Below, piece after piece: positions 1 to 64,000 of a stretch of DNA of 64,000 nucleotides; the first letter of the stretch is position 1; the number at the start of each line of letters is the position of its first letter. Both the position numbers and the translations under genes were made by a program. Under the pieces are notes generated by a model. The model saw only the letters and a program-made list of their open reading frames with translations. It was not told the origin of the DNA and did no database searches. The DNA comes from Tethya wilhelma (lineage: Eukaryota > Porifera > Demospongiae > Tethyida > Tethyidae), in the NCBI GenBank assembly GCA_964030475.1, contig CAXIPT010000001.1:8752722-8816721 (forward strand), written 5' to 3'.

Positions 1-11740
<11,740 letters not shown>

Positions 11741-12087
11741 TTACTCTAACGAAGCAGTCAACCTTCTCCGTTGTTTTGCAACAAGGGTGGTCAGCCACGC
11801 CCCTCTGGTTTCGCGCGACAACCTCTACGCGGCGCGCGCACGCGCAATTGCCGATTTTAGCTACCGCAAAATTTTAATTAAAGAAAATATTATACGAGAG
11901 GGAGGACTTCTTCTTGGAAGCTATCTGTGTGTACAGTAGTCTGGCTTGCCAGACTCTAAAAGAGTCTGTGTGGCCTTGTTCCCAGGCTCACTTTTACCAG
12001 TTCAAGAATGTCAGATCTTGCATGCACGAGAGGTGTACTGTCTTATGGAATTACGTGTACGATTAGCAATACACATGTTGAGAGTAT

Positions 12088-12224
12088 TTGTCGTTTGGTG
12101 ATGATGCAACACTAGATTCTCCTAGCGACATGTCTTCGCCTCAGACTGGTAGAGGCAGAGGAAGAAAGAAGACTATTGGTATGTTTGAATTCATCTAATA
12201 ATCAAGATCTACATATCTCATGCA

Positions 12225-12263
<39 letters not shown>

Positions 12264-13455
12264 CCATTGTAGGAGATGATCTATCTCTTGACCACAAGAC
12301 TCCACCACGGACTGGTAGAGGCAGAAGAAGAAAGAAGACTGTTGGTGTGTCGTTTGGTGATGATGCAACACTAGATTCTCCTAGCGACATGTCTTCGCCT
12401 CAGACTGGTAGAGGCAGAGGAAGAAAGAAGACTGTTGGTATGTTTGAATTAATCCAATAACCAAGACCTACATATCTCATGCAAGTGTGTGTGACCATTG
12501 TAGGAAATGATCTATCACTCGACCACAAGACTCCACCTCGGACTGGTAGAGGCAGAGGAAGAAAGAAGCCTGTTGGTGTGTCGTTTGGTGATGATGCAAC
12601 AACCAAGAATATTCATGAGCAAGTCTCTGTATTTTCTACCTGCACACCACTTGTGTCAGCTGCTCACATTAACTTGGTTCGAAACAGGCAGTGGTTGGAT
12701 GATGTTATCATTAATGCTGCACAAGGACTCATAAAGAATGATAGAAATTTTCTTCCTGTTGGTGGGCTCCAAAATACGCTGAAAGGCCAAAATTATTCTT
12801 TTGATGTTGAACCTGACGAATTTGTTCAAATTCTACACGTACAAGGAAATCATTGGATTACAGTATCCACTATTGGATTGTCCTATGGGCATGTTCGTGT
12901 TTATGACAGTCTTGAAGGTGGTGCTTCAGACATAAATGCAAAGAGACAAATTGCAGCATTATTAATGTATGATGGAGAAGAGATTACATTGGAATATGCA
13001 AACAACCAGGTGAGCATCATAAATATCATGTTGTACTGTGTAAATTTTGTGTAATACAGTTTTCCTTATGCAAAATTTTGTACATTCTACTGTAGAAACA
13101 GACAAACTTACGAGATTGTGGCGTTTATGCTGTTGCGTTTGCAGTATCAATTTGTCATGGTTTTGAGCCTGAAGATCTACTATTTGATGAGAGAAAGATG
13201 AGGAATCACTTAGCCTCTTGCCTACAAGAAGGCAAAATTAAAGAATTTCCTCACAAGCACCGAGCAACCTCTTCAATGAATCGAAAATATAGCAAGATAA
13301 AGATTTTTTGTGAGTGCAGACAGCCTGAATATGGAAATATGGTGTTTTGTGATGCTTGCCATGAATGGTTTCATGATTCCTGTGTGTACACTAGCCCTGA
13401 TGTATGGAAGATTAGTTCTAGTTCTTGGTTTTGTAAAAAGTGTAGTGATCAGTAA
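12088..13455 (+). pseudogene. 5'-truncated Ulp1-type (C48) cysteine protease with C-terminal PHD finger
   Basis: Exons: a partial exon 12088-12178, then 12273-12437, 12504-13009 and 13096-13455 (TAA stop). The N-terminal exons repeat a basic GRGRGRKK / GVSFGDDAT module resembling an AT-hook without its proline. A papain-like Ulp1 core follows: His in GNHWITVSTIG, Asp in VRVYDSL and Cys in LRDCGVYAVAFA. At the C terminus a PHD-type C4HC3 zinc finger is visible (CEC, CDAC, EWFH, DSC, FCKKC). Proteins of this shape are frequent, multicopy and often transposon-associated in cnidarian and sponge genomes. The 5' part is cut at the edge of the repeat 11134-12087, in the middle of one module exon, so no natural start is visible. 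The catalytic and PHD exons look intact. Confidence 0.75.
12227..12262. repeat. TG dinucleotide repeat
   Basis: About 18 TG units in the intron before the acceptor at 12272. The homologous intron at 12438-12503 has only a short TG run, showing the tandem origin of these exons. Confidence 0.9.
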
Positions 13456-13932
13456 ACATTTAATTTTTGAACAAAACTTAACTATAGATTCTAGCTAGCT
13501 AAGTATCTAGTATAATTTTTGTAATATGGTAATGGTCGTCAATTCGTCTGATTATCGATTGTTTAACGTCTTGCAAAGTAACTGCGTAGTGTACGAGTTA
13601 GCGCTGAGGGCAGGAGTCATTATTTGAGCTGCAAGTAGTTGGGTGTTTACCCAACCTGATCCACAAATATGGAAAGGTGAAGTTGCTCTGTTCCTCTGTA
13701 CCATCAGCTGTCTGATTTATGATTTTTTTGTCCGATTATTGCTTTTTTCAGACGATTGCGTATTTTCGCGCACAACTCCACAAAAATTGTGAGGCAGCTG
13801 CTCAAGTTTTTTTTTTACAAATAAGTAAGTGTAGCTGTAACACATAATAGGACATTCAGCTAGTAAGTCTCTTCTGTTTCTTTCTGAGAAGTGTCTGATT
13901 ATATGTTGTGTCTGACTATTGATGCCTGACTC
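13456..13932. other. Spacer between protease gene and repeat copy 2
   Basis: 477 bases. I see no coding exon, inverted repeat or clear polyadenylation signal. The minus-strand open frame 13717-13953 crosses the repeat junction and is not supported as a gene. Confidence 0.5.
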
Positions 13933-14886
13933 TACATCTTGCAATACAAGCACACATCCAACTAAACTGCTGACAGTAAGTAGCAGTTTCTGAAACGAAT
14001 TAAAGATTATAAATACATATAAATAGTATTATTGTTGTTGTAAGTTAACACAGAAACCAATAGCTTACACACACCTGGTATACAGACCCTGTCTAAAGTG
14101 CATATGCTTGATCATGATTTGAGCAATAGATGCGCATGCATGTTGGCTGTGGACTCATACGCGTGATTTTAGGCTGTGATTATCATTAGCCCTATAAGTG
14201 TTAACTATGAATGTCAATGAATTTGTTTTCTCCACAGTTTGCTACTCCACCCTAAAACTGGCTATTGGGGTATATAGGCTACTTCCAAGTCTGAACCTAC
14301 AGGTAGGGACAGATTAGTCTAGATCTCTTGATCATGTACATGCATGCATACAAAGGCGTACTGAAAAAGCTAGATCTACCGGGGCCACGTACAGTACAAT
14401 CTTTATCAGAAACATGATAAATATTTGTATGGCATATACTGATAAATAAATCCCAGCTTTGTAATAACTGCATGAAAGATGGTAAAACAAAGCAAAGATT
14501 AAAAAACAAGCTTACCAAATGAACCATTGAGCCTGTCATTTACTCTAACGAAGCAGTCAACCTTCTCCGTTGTTTTGCAACAAGGGTGGTCAGCCACGCC
14601 CCTCTGGTTTCGCGCGACAACCTCTACGCGGCGCGCGCACGCGCAATTGCCGATTTTAGCTACCGCAAAATTTTAATTAAAGAAAATATTATACGAGAGG
14701 GAGGACTTCTTCTTGGAAGCTATCTGTGTGTACAGTAGTCTGGCTTGCCAGACTCTAAAAGAGTCTGTGTGGCCTTGTTCCCAGGCTCACTTTTACCAGT
14801 TCAAGAATGTCAGATCTTGCATGCACGAGAGGTGTACTGTCTTATGGAATTACGTGTACGATTAGCAATACACATGTTGAGAGTAT
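13933..14886. pseudogene. 954-base direct repeat, copy 2: orphan 5' end of SRCR gene 1
   Basis: Contains the same first exon (start codon at 14539-14537, minus) and the signal-peptide exon up to 13933. The repeat stops inside that exon and unrelated sequence follows, so the splice donor is missing and no SRCR exon is nearby. It is therefore a promoter plus signal-peptide fragment. It could still start transcription toward 13700 on the minus strand. It may instead be an assembly duplication of the two alleles. Confidence 0.75.
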
Positions 14887-15050
14887 GGGAATGAGGCTAC
14901 TGTCATGCACAATGGAATTTGTGTATACACATCAAAAGGTCAAAAAATAATTATGAAACAGTACCAAAATTATTATTAATTAGCTTATATTGTACAATAG
15001 TGCAAATCTAGAAATTAATTAAGGGGGATTCGTTATAATACTTCTTATAT

Positions 15051-27666
<12,616 letters not shown>

Positions 27667-28635
27667 AGTATAGCCAGAGGTAGTTCTGACATCCATCACC
27701 AATCCTAGCATAAATGGAAGAAAGTCTAGAAGTAACAACTTAAATTATACGGTCAGTTCACCACATACAGGAGTGAACATGCTATATTGATCACTAGTAA
27801 AACAGCTGAACACCCCCTCCCACTTTCTGCCCTTGATGGAACCTACTAATAACATTATCACCAATAAGCTATAGCTCTACACAATTTCATATATAATACT
27901 GACACAATATTTGTGTTTGACTCGCAATGCTCACAACACATGCAAGACAAAAATTAATTGATAGTATGCGGGAACTATTATAGTCGAGTAAAAGAATAAC
28001 CAGCTGTTAGATATTATTAAATGCTCAGACTAAAACCTCTTTAGAATCATGCAGTAGATCTAGCTACCTTGTACAGCGAGCCAGCTCACAGAGGTAATTG
28101 GTCTGCTCTACTCCTTCAAAAATATGTCTTCAGGTGCCAAACTCTCGCGGTATGGTGAAGGGTCATTAAATATAGAGAGTTGAAGACTTTGCACCACACA
28201 AGACTAGGGCCTAGGGGGGAGGGTACCATATGAATTCAATTACAGCCACCATATGCACAACGTTAAATTAATCAGTAATTTGACCACATGACTCACCCAC
28301 ATTACTTATGAATATCATTCTAAATGGAGATTGCATACCAAAGGCATAGGGTGCAGTACCTGTCTGAATTCTTAACAAAATGACATGCATTCTTTGTAAT
28401 CACAAAATTCAGTTGGGATTAATTAACTGCAATAGCTTAAATTTAAACCTAAAGGAAAACAACTTATATGCAAAAATGTATTGCCATTAAATTAACAAAA
28501 AAAATTAAATGATGAAATTGATGCAGCAGTACACCTGATGTGTTGTTGTTAAAGGGAGGGTCAATACAAAAAACGAAAAAGTAAAACATGTACATACCCG
28601 ATTTTGTGTAAAAAAAGACTTAGTACAACAGTGAA
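27667..28635. promoter_or_regulatory. Intergenic: 5' flank of SRCR gene 2 and 3' flank of gene 3
   Basis: 969 bases, AT-rich. It must hold the promoter and 5' UTR of gene 2 and the 3' end of gene 3, but I see no clear TATA box, CpG patch or polyadenylation hexamer. In-frame ATGs for gene 2 at 27696 and 27711 are followed upstream by an in-frame stop near 27745. Confidence 0.45.
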
Positions 28636-39878
<11,243 letters not shown>

Positions 39879-40350
39879 AATTTGTGAATTCTTCAATGAA
39901 CCATAAATTTAAATTAACCTGCTGGCAGGTATTAAAACAGTTATCTGCAATAGTATATTATCTGTATGATTATATATAGCTAGTTCATCTCTTACATCTT
40001 TCAAATTAACAAACCTGATTCAGAGGTTGCACCGACCATGCATGCAGTCTGGCATTGTTTTGCAACCAGTGACGTCTATACACTCCAGGTATTTCAGCAG
40101 GGGACTAAAAACGTTGGGGGAGGGAGCAATGAATGTCTTCAGAAGCTAAATTAATTAATTTTGAAATGCCATACTAAGTACGCTGCACTTTAGTGAATAT
40201 TATTAACACACCAGGCCACCCCCCAAACAGCTGTAGGTGGTGTGACCTATAGGCTACAGGCTATAAAAAGATATAACCTCAAGTAAAAAACAATAGTATG
40301 AACAGCAAGAACAAATTCAGGTTTAGCTTGAACACAAAACACACTGATTC
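39879..40350. promoter_or_regulatory. Intergenic: 5' flank of SRCR gene 3 and 3' flank of gene 4
   Basis: 472 bases; nothing but AT-rich sequence with a short homopolymer-rich patch. Promoter and terminator must lie here but I cannot place them. Confidence 0.4.
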
Positions 40351-41768
40351 TCATAAAAGTGTATCAAATTTTTCAGAGTATTCATCATCAATGAAGTCAG
40401 AATTCATTGGATTCACTACAAAACTTTTTTCATCATCATAGCTAACAAACTGCTTCGTCTTTGATGAAGAGGGGTTCCTAACAGGAGTCAGAGAGGTGTC
40501 CATTGTGAGTCGATCATTGTATGCACCATACTTCAAATTCCTAGACCTCTTGACTTTGATTGCTCTGAAATCAAAAATAGCAACAAAAAATTTATTACTA
40601 AATCTTGCAAATAGTGCTTTCAAAAACATATTTATGATCAAGAATAGCTTAGCAGTATCCAATACAGTGTTAGTGCAGTGTGCAACATGCAAAATTAAAA
40701 AAATTGGGGCTGTGACATTAAATCAGCTTTTATTATAATGTATTGCTCAGAATAAACAATACGTGGTACTTTGAACCAAATTTAGTATCCACAGATAGAG
40801 ACTAATATGGCATTTCTTGTACCAAGCTTTAAGATGTTAAGAGTTTGAACAAACAATTATACTTTAACCATCACTATCTCAAACCTTAGCCAAACATCTA
40901 CAACTGGTTAATGATTGTATGTGCTCATGCTTTGTGATTGGTTAGGATAATAAAATACGTACTATATCTGGCTTTGGAATTATTATAGGAATTTATTCAT
41001 ATAGCACTGTATAAGCAATAGTATTCAACTTCAAATTAAACTGCATGGGCAACATTAATTGCATGCATACTCACTTCAACATGCACAAAAAAGTTTAACC
41101 CCTTGTACCTCTATCTATAACATACACCATAGGTAGAAATTCAACGTCAACTGAGACCATGATCAATGATCAACTCACACAAAGATGATCACAACGGAGA
41201 TGGCCACGACCAAGATAAGGAGGAGGATGACAGCAGCAACGATGATGGCAATCAGAGATACGCCACTAATTAGCGACCCTCCATCAGGCTGTTCCTGTTG
41301 CATGAATGTCCCAAGATCCACAACTGAGACATCATCAAACCCAGCTCTCTTCATGTTGCCATTCTGAATACCAGCCTGCACACAACAGAATTATCGATAA
41401 AAACCACTATGGTTGCCTGCACGAGTGCATGTATGTTGATCTAGTATCTACCTCTATTGCATCAATTCCAACACTGTATAATAAGATTTCAGTGTTGTAA
41501 GTCACATAGAAGCTGACGGCAGCAACACCATCCTTACTGTCTTCAACTTTAACCACAGTCAAACAAGCCAGTTCAAAATTCCTGATGATAAAAGATATTA
41601 CAGTATAATTATAGTGTCATGCATGTAGCTATTAATAGTGATCAAGCCAGTGTCTTCTTACTTGGCCAATAGTTCAGAAGTGACACAAAGACTTCTGAAG
41701 AGAGTGCAATAGCCATCAATTACTTGCTCAAGTGCTATTTTAAAGTTTATCTCAATCTCTTTTGAAAT
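40351..41768 (-). CDS. SEA-like, transmembrane and cytoplasmic-tail exons of SRCR gene 4
   Basis: SEA-like exons 41662-41768 (ISKEIEINFKIALEQVIDGY) and 41452-41581 (LACLTVVKVEDSKDGVAAV). Transmembrane exon 41179-41375 with helix ALLL-type core (AAVILLLILVVAISVVIIFV). Tail exon 40351-40564: basic KVKRSRNLKYG start, SFVVNPMNSDFIDD (Phe where genes 2 and 3 have Tyr) and C-terminal FDTLL. The 614-base intron 40565-41178 shows nothing recognisable. Confidence 0.85.
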
Positions 41769-44700
41769 CTAGGTAGGGGGAATGGGAATCATTTTTTTAG
41801 ATATCTTTTTTAAAGTTAGAGTGAGACTTACTTGTTCCATGGTGTAGTCACCCAGTATAGCAACGATGGTATTATCAGCTGCAGTTTGTTCTATAGTCTC
41901 AGGAGCTCTTGGAGGACAGGAAGGTTGAGGAGATGTCACTTCAGTTGTCTCTGTAGGTGTTGGCTGTTCAGTGGTAGTTGGCTGTTCAGTGGTAGTTGGC
42001 TGTTCAGTGGTGGTTGGCTGTTCAGTGGTGGTTGGCTGTTCAGTAGTTGGCTCTTCAGTGGTAGTTGGCTCTTCAGTGGTGGTTGGCTGTTCAGTAGTTG
42101 GCTCTTCAGTGGTAGTCGGCTGTTCAGTGGTGGTTGGCTGTTCAGTAGTTGGCTCTTCAGTGGTAGTTGGCTCTTCAGTGGTAGTCGGCTCTTCAGTGGT
42201 TGTTGGCTGTTCAGTGGTAGTTGGTGCTTCAGTTGACGGCGGTTCTGTTGCTGGCACTAAAAGAGGTGTGTAGCATTCAATTTTACAATAAATAATCACT
42301 TCATGTATTAGCAGAACTATTCTATATGTACCTTGACACTCAACACCAGCACCAGGTAAATATCCAAAATTCGTAAAACAATTCAGTGTTGATGAACTGT
42401 CACAATCATAGAGTCTCTGTTCATTGCCAGTACAGTCAACATAGGACAGTAATACCGGACCAGCTCCACGTCCAAAGGGAGCACCACGGCGTGCAACAGC
42501 ACCTACACCACAATACAATCATGTATAACCATACAAAGCAGTGCATATGATGCACAAATGATGATTCTATAGACTCACCTGTTGTTAAGTATCCTAGTTG
42601 TCTGCAAGTCACTGTAGCTTCCTCGGTCCTGAATGTGTTGTCACACACAACTCCCCACCTGTTACCAACACAGACCTCCACTCTACCCCGATTGGGAACA
42701 CCTCCATCAGCAAGTCTCAGGTCACCATCTGAACATGGAGCTGTACAATGAGGACATCAGTGAACAACATCAAGGTCATCCAGCTGTTAACTTTCAATAT
42801 GAGAGACTCTTACGTTCACATCCAACTCCAGCATCTTGAGAGTGGGTACATGTGGTGCCTGCAATTGGGTCACTAGGACACTCCAAGATTCGAGTTGTAG
42901 ACGTATCACAATCAACGTTGCTGAGGTAGATAGGACCAGTTCCAGCACCAAAATAGGCATCACGATATGATAATCCACCTATTAATAATCAAAATGTAAT
43001 GATGTAAATCTCTTTGACTAAAATTTGGAGTGTTCCACTATAGTTTCATGCAGCAAGGATATTTATATGCACACCTCTAATGAATGGTATTACCACTACA
43101 AACTAGCTACAGTGAACTCACGTCCAGTGTAGGCATAGCCCAGTGTCGTACATATGACAGTAGCTTCTCCGCCACCCCAACCATCACTGCACACTGTTCC
43201 CCACTGGTCATTGATACACACCTCCACTCTACCCTCATACTGATTGGAACCATTGACAAGACGAACAGCACCATAGGAGCAATTGGTTCCAATTTCATTC
43301 ACTGAAATGGAAGTATCAGAGCCCAAATTAGAACTACAATGCTCTCTTTCCGAGGTGATTTTATAACAAAATTGTTACGAGGTCAGATATGTCTTGCTCT
43401 ACCGTGCACTAGGACCTACCTACCTTGACACCTGACTCCAGCCCCAGGTGAATATCCCCGGTCTTCATAACAGCGGACTGGTGAGCCACGGGAACAGTCA
43501 TAGAGTCTAGATTCATCACCATCACACCCGGGATAGTCCACCAATACAGAACCAATACCACGCCCAAAGTGTGCATTACGGAATGCAACAGCACCTTTTA
43601 ATCAAACAGGAAAACACATTAGTTATGTGACAGCTAGAGTTAGTTGCACCAGAATGATGTAAAGATTTACTGTATAGCACAAAAGTTTGACGCTTTACTG
43701 CCAAATAAAATCCGCCAATCATAAAATATTTGACCATCGCTATATGTTTCTATAGATGATAGGTACTATAATTATTATTATAGCAATCACTATACGGTAT
43801 TATAGATTCGTCATTGACAAGGAGTAATCATGCTATGATAAGTAGGCTTAGCAGCCAAAGTTCACATGTTCAGAAATGGCCACTAATGGTAATTCAAACA
43901 GTCTAATCTTTACAAACTATCCCAAACCTAAAGAAACCCTCCCATGACATTCTCTCACAGAATAAACAGAAGGCTGAAATCTTCACGAAAATGATAGTCA
44001 TTACGAAGATTATTTTAGCTATTGCAGGATTGTTCCTTGAATAAGTTTTCAAAATTGGGACTACAATATTATGGAAATACATGCAAAAGAGCTTGGTAAC
44101 ACACCTGATTGTAAGAATCCAAGTTGTCTGCATATCACAGAGGCATCAACAGCATCATATGCACTATCGCACACAGTACCCCACTGACTATCAATACATA
44201 TCTCCACTCTGCCTTCATTGGGAATGTTTCCATCAACAAGTCTCAGATCTCCATTTGAACAGGGAGCTGTAAAACAAGACATTTCTGAGTAAAAATTATA
44301 CCCTGTATAAATTATTTTTAGAAATCACATCATAGGCACAAAGAATGGAAAGGGGTTAATTTGAGGTGAGTGTGGATTCATGGAGAGGAGCCCAAGAATG
44401 AGGCTATAGGCAACAACAATAATCCACTGTTAAAGACTCTTACGTTCACATCCAACTCCAGCATCTTGAGAGTGGATACATGTGGTGCCTGCAATTGGGT
44501 CACTAGGACACTCCAAGATTCGAGTTGTAGATGAATCACAATCAACGTTGCTGAGGTAGATAGGACCAGTTCCAGCACCAAAATAGGCATCACGATATGT
44601 AGTTGCACCTAATGATATAAAAAGGTAATACATTTACAAATTAATTTTCACTATTTCATAATTCTTCCATAGTGGACATGCATGGATCCTCAACTCACTT

Positions 44701-46078
44701 CTAGTGTAGGCATAGCCCAGTGTTGTACATATGATAGTAGCTGCTCTACCATCCCAGCCATTACTGCACACTGTTCCCCACTGGTCATTGATACACACCT
44801 CCACTCTACCCTCATACTGATTGGAACCATTGACAAGACGAACATCACCATAGGAGCAATTGGTCCCCATTTCACTGACTGGAATGGAATAGATAAACAG
44901 AATTAGACTGACTTTCATCACAAACTTCCCTGCAGTATACTAGTGTAATATGTCCTGATCACAAAGTGGAATTTGATTATTTACATTGCATGCCTATGAA
45001 TGCTACATTTTCCCTTCCACACTACAAGATAAGGTCTTACCTTGACACCTGACTCCAGCCCCAGGTGAATATCCCCGGTCTTCATAACAGCGGACTGGTG
45101 AGCCACGTGAACAGTCATAGAGTCTAGATTCATCACCAGTGCACCCGGGATAGTCCACCAATACAGGACCAGCACCACGCCCAAAGTGTGCAAAACGGAA
45201 TGCAAGAGCACCTGCCCATGGAAAAAGCAACAAGAGTTAGGGTATACATAGTATGTAATGTGACGGATTATCATCAGGTTCATAAGATGATTATTATTAA
45301 CTCTCAATATTGACAATAATGAGCAGACATTGTGCAAAAAAGTTGTTCGATGACTGCATACATGTGAACCTAACACTAAGGTAACCAGTGACAAAAACAC
45401 CCAAGAAATTGAAGACTTGATGAACTCGAGGTAAACAAACAAGCTAGCTACCTCCCTTGCTAGACTAAAAGCTTATTGTTAAGTATGGGGAGGGCTTGTT
45501 TTTACCAGTTAGCTGTCACTGGCTTAAGATATGTCCTTTAAAAAAAACACATCTATAACATTATAGTATTGACATCATATTGTCATGACACCTCAAGTAT
45601 AAAGGAGCTCAGTTAATTTTATTCAGTAATAGCACACCTGATTGTAAGTATCCTAGTTGTCTGCATATCACAGAGGCATCAACAGCATCATATGCACTAT
45701 CACACACAGTACCCCACACATTATTGATACAGATCTCCACTCTTCCTTCATTTGGAATAAATCCACCAGCAAGTCTTAGATCACCAGTTGTACAACCTGA
45801 CTGAGCTGCATGATGTATACTATGCAAATTAAAAGAGATGACTATAGAGTATTTGTATCACTCAATCCTGTAAACTAATCAGTACAGCTACCAAGTTTAG
45901 CACAATACTTCACAGGGAGCAAGCCATCATAGACCACCAAGATTACAGCTAGGCTAAATGCTATGCATCATGCAGAACAATTATTATTGAAATACAAATT
46001 ATTGAACTTACCAAATGCTTCTGTGCTCAGTAGAATGGTCAAAGCTATGCACACCAGCATTGTCTTGTACACAGCCAT
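40351..46078 (-). CDS. SRCR gene 4: 5-SRCR mucin-stalk transmembrane receptor-like protein
   Basis: Complete model: 16 coding exons, 2835 bases, 944 residues. Start at 46078, with an in-frame stop upstream. The signal peptide is MAVYKTMLVCIALTILLSTEA. Approximate layout: signal 1-22, five SRCR domains 23-587 in order A-B-A-B-A, TTE(Q/E)PT stalk to 729, SEA-like module to 808, transmembrane exon to 874, tail to 944 ending FDTLL. Domains g2/g3 and g4/g5 are near copies of each other. The type A C-halves carry GY(S/L)PGAGV in place of the HSEDAGV seen elsewhere, so they may differ in metal or ligand binding. This is the shortest, most divergent member. Confidence 0.92.
41832..42256 (-). CDS. Mucin-like TTE(Q/E)PT repeat exon of SRCR gene 4
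   Basis: 425 bases, about 142 residues: the shortest stalk. It opens with VPATEPPSTEAPTTTEQ and continues as TTEQPT/TTEEPT units. It ends with the segment shared with genes 2 and 3 (SPQPSCPPRAPETIEQ, NTIVAILGDYTMEQ), which I read as identical in bases to gene 2. Confidence 0.9.
42332..45805 (-). other. Exon map of the 5 SRCR domains of gene 4
   Basis: N-half then C-half, protein order: g5 45638-45805, 45041-45211; g4 44699-44878, 44444-44608; g3 44105-44266, 43424-43594; g2 43122-43301, 42814-42978; g1 42579-42740, 42332-42502. Signal exon 46012-46078. g1, g3 and g5 are type A, g2 and g4 type B. Introns 45212-45637 and 43595-44104 exceed 300 bases and show nothing recognisable. Confidence 0.88.
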
Positions 46079-46629
46079 TAATCTATAAGCTAGCTAGCTA
46101 CACTCAGACTTGAGCTAGTAAACAGCTTGATGGTTGTCATTTGAAGCAACCACTAAGTCAATTTTGGGGGAGGCAACCTTGAGCAACATGAATACAATTG
46201 ACCTCGACCACGTGTATGTATGACCCTACTGACTCACAATCTGGACATGACTACAAGAAGAGAGACCCAAGGCCCTTCCAATGAATAATGAAGAGTTAGT
46301 GGTTAAATCGAGCATTTTTATCGATATGTGACAAATGGTATGAGTAAATAATGCAGTCATGCATAGATAACAGAATACATGCCTGATATTATCTACTGTA
46401 TGGCGCAGTGAAGATTAAATAATATTGAAGTCATAGACACAGGGGGAACAAAACAAATGATAGTTGCTCAAGCAAACCAACATTGTACAGCACTACACAT
46501 ATAAGACATGCAAGGCGTAGACACAATTAGACTGACTAGGTTATCAAAGTAATAATATGGTGTTGCTCTGTATTAATAACTAATCAGGTCAATTAAGTAC
46601 AAACTTGGGTAATCAAATTAATGCAATTT
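46079..46629. promoter_or_regulatory. Intergenic: 5' flank of SRCR gene 4 and 3' flank of the ABCC gene
   Basis: 551 bases with no exon or repeat that I can support. It carries the promoter of gene 4 and the 3' UTR of the ABCC gene; neither signal could be pinned. Confidence 0.4.
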
Positions 46630-56050
<9,421 letters not shown>

Positions 56051-56253
56051 TTCCCCCTTCAGCTACAGCTTTGCTGTCCGCCAAAACGTTTCGAGAGGGA
56101 TATAATTGAATTGTTAGGAACGGGTCGTCAACTAGTTTGTTTGGGCGTAAATAACGCGCGCGCTGTTTTTTTTTGCATTGTCTACCGTTTTAGAAGCACG
56201 AAGAAAGCTTGTTTTAGCACACTGAGTACTACTACCAGCAAGAGTAAGTGAAG
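56051..56253. promoter_or_regulatory. Shared head-to-head promoter region of the two ABCC genes
   Basis: Only 203 bases separate the two start codons (56050 minus, 56254 plus), so both 5' UTRs and promoters must lie here or overlap the first exons. It contains a CpG cluster (AACGCGCGCGCTG near 56153-56165), unusual in this AT-rich window, and a poly-T run at 56167-56175. No clear TATA box is fixed relative to either gene. Co-regulation is likely but inferred. Confidence 0.75.
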
Positions 56254-63916
<7,663 letters not shown>

Positions 63917-64000
63917 GTGTGTGTACGTACATGTGTGCAAATAGCACAGATAATTATGTTGATGCAACATAAAGTGTGCAAATTACAAAAATTATACGTA

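Noticed and set aside
11940..12010. Short AGTCTGGC/GCCAGACT palindrome
   Set aside because: Too short and without flanking duplication to call an element or tRNA-like structure.
13717..13953. 78-codon minus-strand frame after the orphan signal exon
   Set aside because: Crosses the repeat junction; sequence has no domain and no conserved partner.

Overview
The window is animal nuclear DNA: AT-rich, with small exons (about 50-250 bases), short introns with clear GT/AG ends, many dinucleotide repeats and several small foldback transposons. Long tandem SRCR arrays on mucin-like membrane stalks, an ABCC transporter pair and compact introns fit a sponge (demosponge) best. That assignment is inference; no organism marker gene is present. 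I assembled all gene models by hand from splice signals. Reading-frame phase closes through every complete model, which supports them strongly.

Layout. (1) 1-11740, minus: SRCR gene 1, 3' end cut by the window edge: signal peptide, 15 SRCR domains and the start of a Pro/Thr stalk. One domain exon (6428-6510) carries a frame-breaking 100-base deletion. (2) 11134-14886: two 954-base direct repeats, each holding the 5' end of gene 1, enclose a 1845-base segment with a 5'-truncated Ulp1-type protease/PHD-finger gene on the plus strand. (3) 15051-27666, 28636-39878 and 40351-46078, all minus: SRCR genes 2, 3 and 4, complete, with 18, 13 and 5 SRCR domains. Each continues into a TTE(Q/E)PT-repeat mucin-like exon, a SEA-like juxtamembrane module, one transmembrane helix and a conserved cytoplasmic tail of about 70 residues. 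Predicted lengths are about 2510, 2154 and 944 residues. (4) 46630-56050, minus: complete 31-exon ABCC1/MRP1-like transporter (1616 residues). (5) 56254-63916, plus: its head-to-head paralogue, exons 1-25, cut before NBD2. The two share a 203-base intergenic promoter region.

The four SRCR genes are one tandem family. Every SRCR domain is two exons, all introns inside the arrays are phase 1, and two domain types (A and B) alternate strictly. Genes therefore grow and shrink by whole A+B units. The single break in alternation, in gene 1, falls at the intron that holds the largest transposon insertion. The ectodomain plus tail design suggests clustered cell-surface recognition receptors (self/non-self, microbial or adhesion). 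No function can be proved from sequence alone.

Most notable: the A/B alternation with symmetric exons; a conserved tail ending in a possible PDZ ligand; one mucin exon end kept almost identical across three otherwise diverged paralogues; a nested TA-flanked transposon whose empty site is in the same window; two tiny hairpin elements with 9-base target duplications; and a patch of near-identity, introns included, around NBD1 in the ABCC pair.
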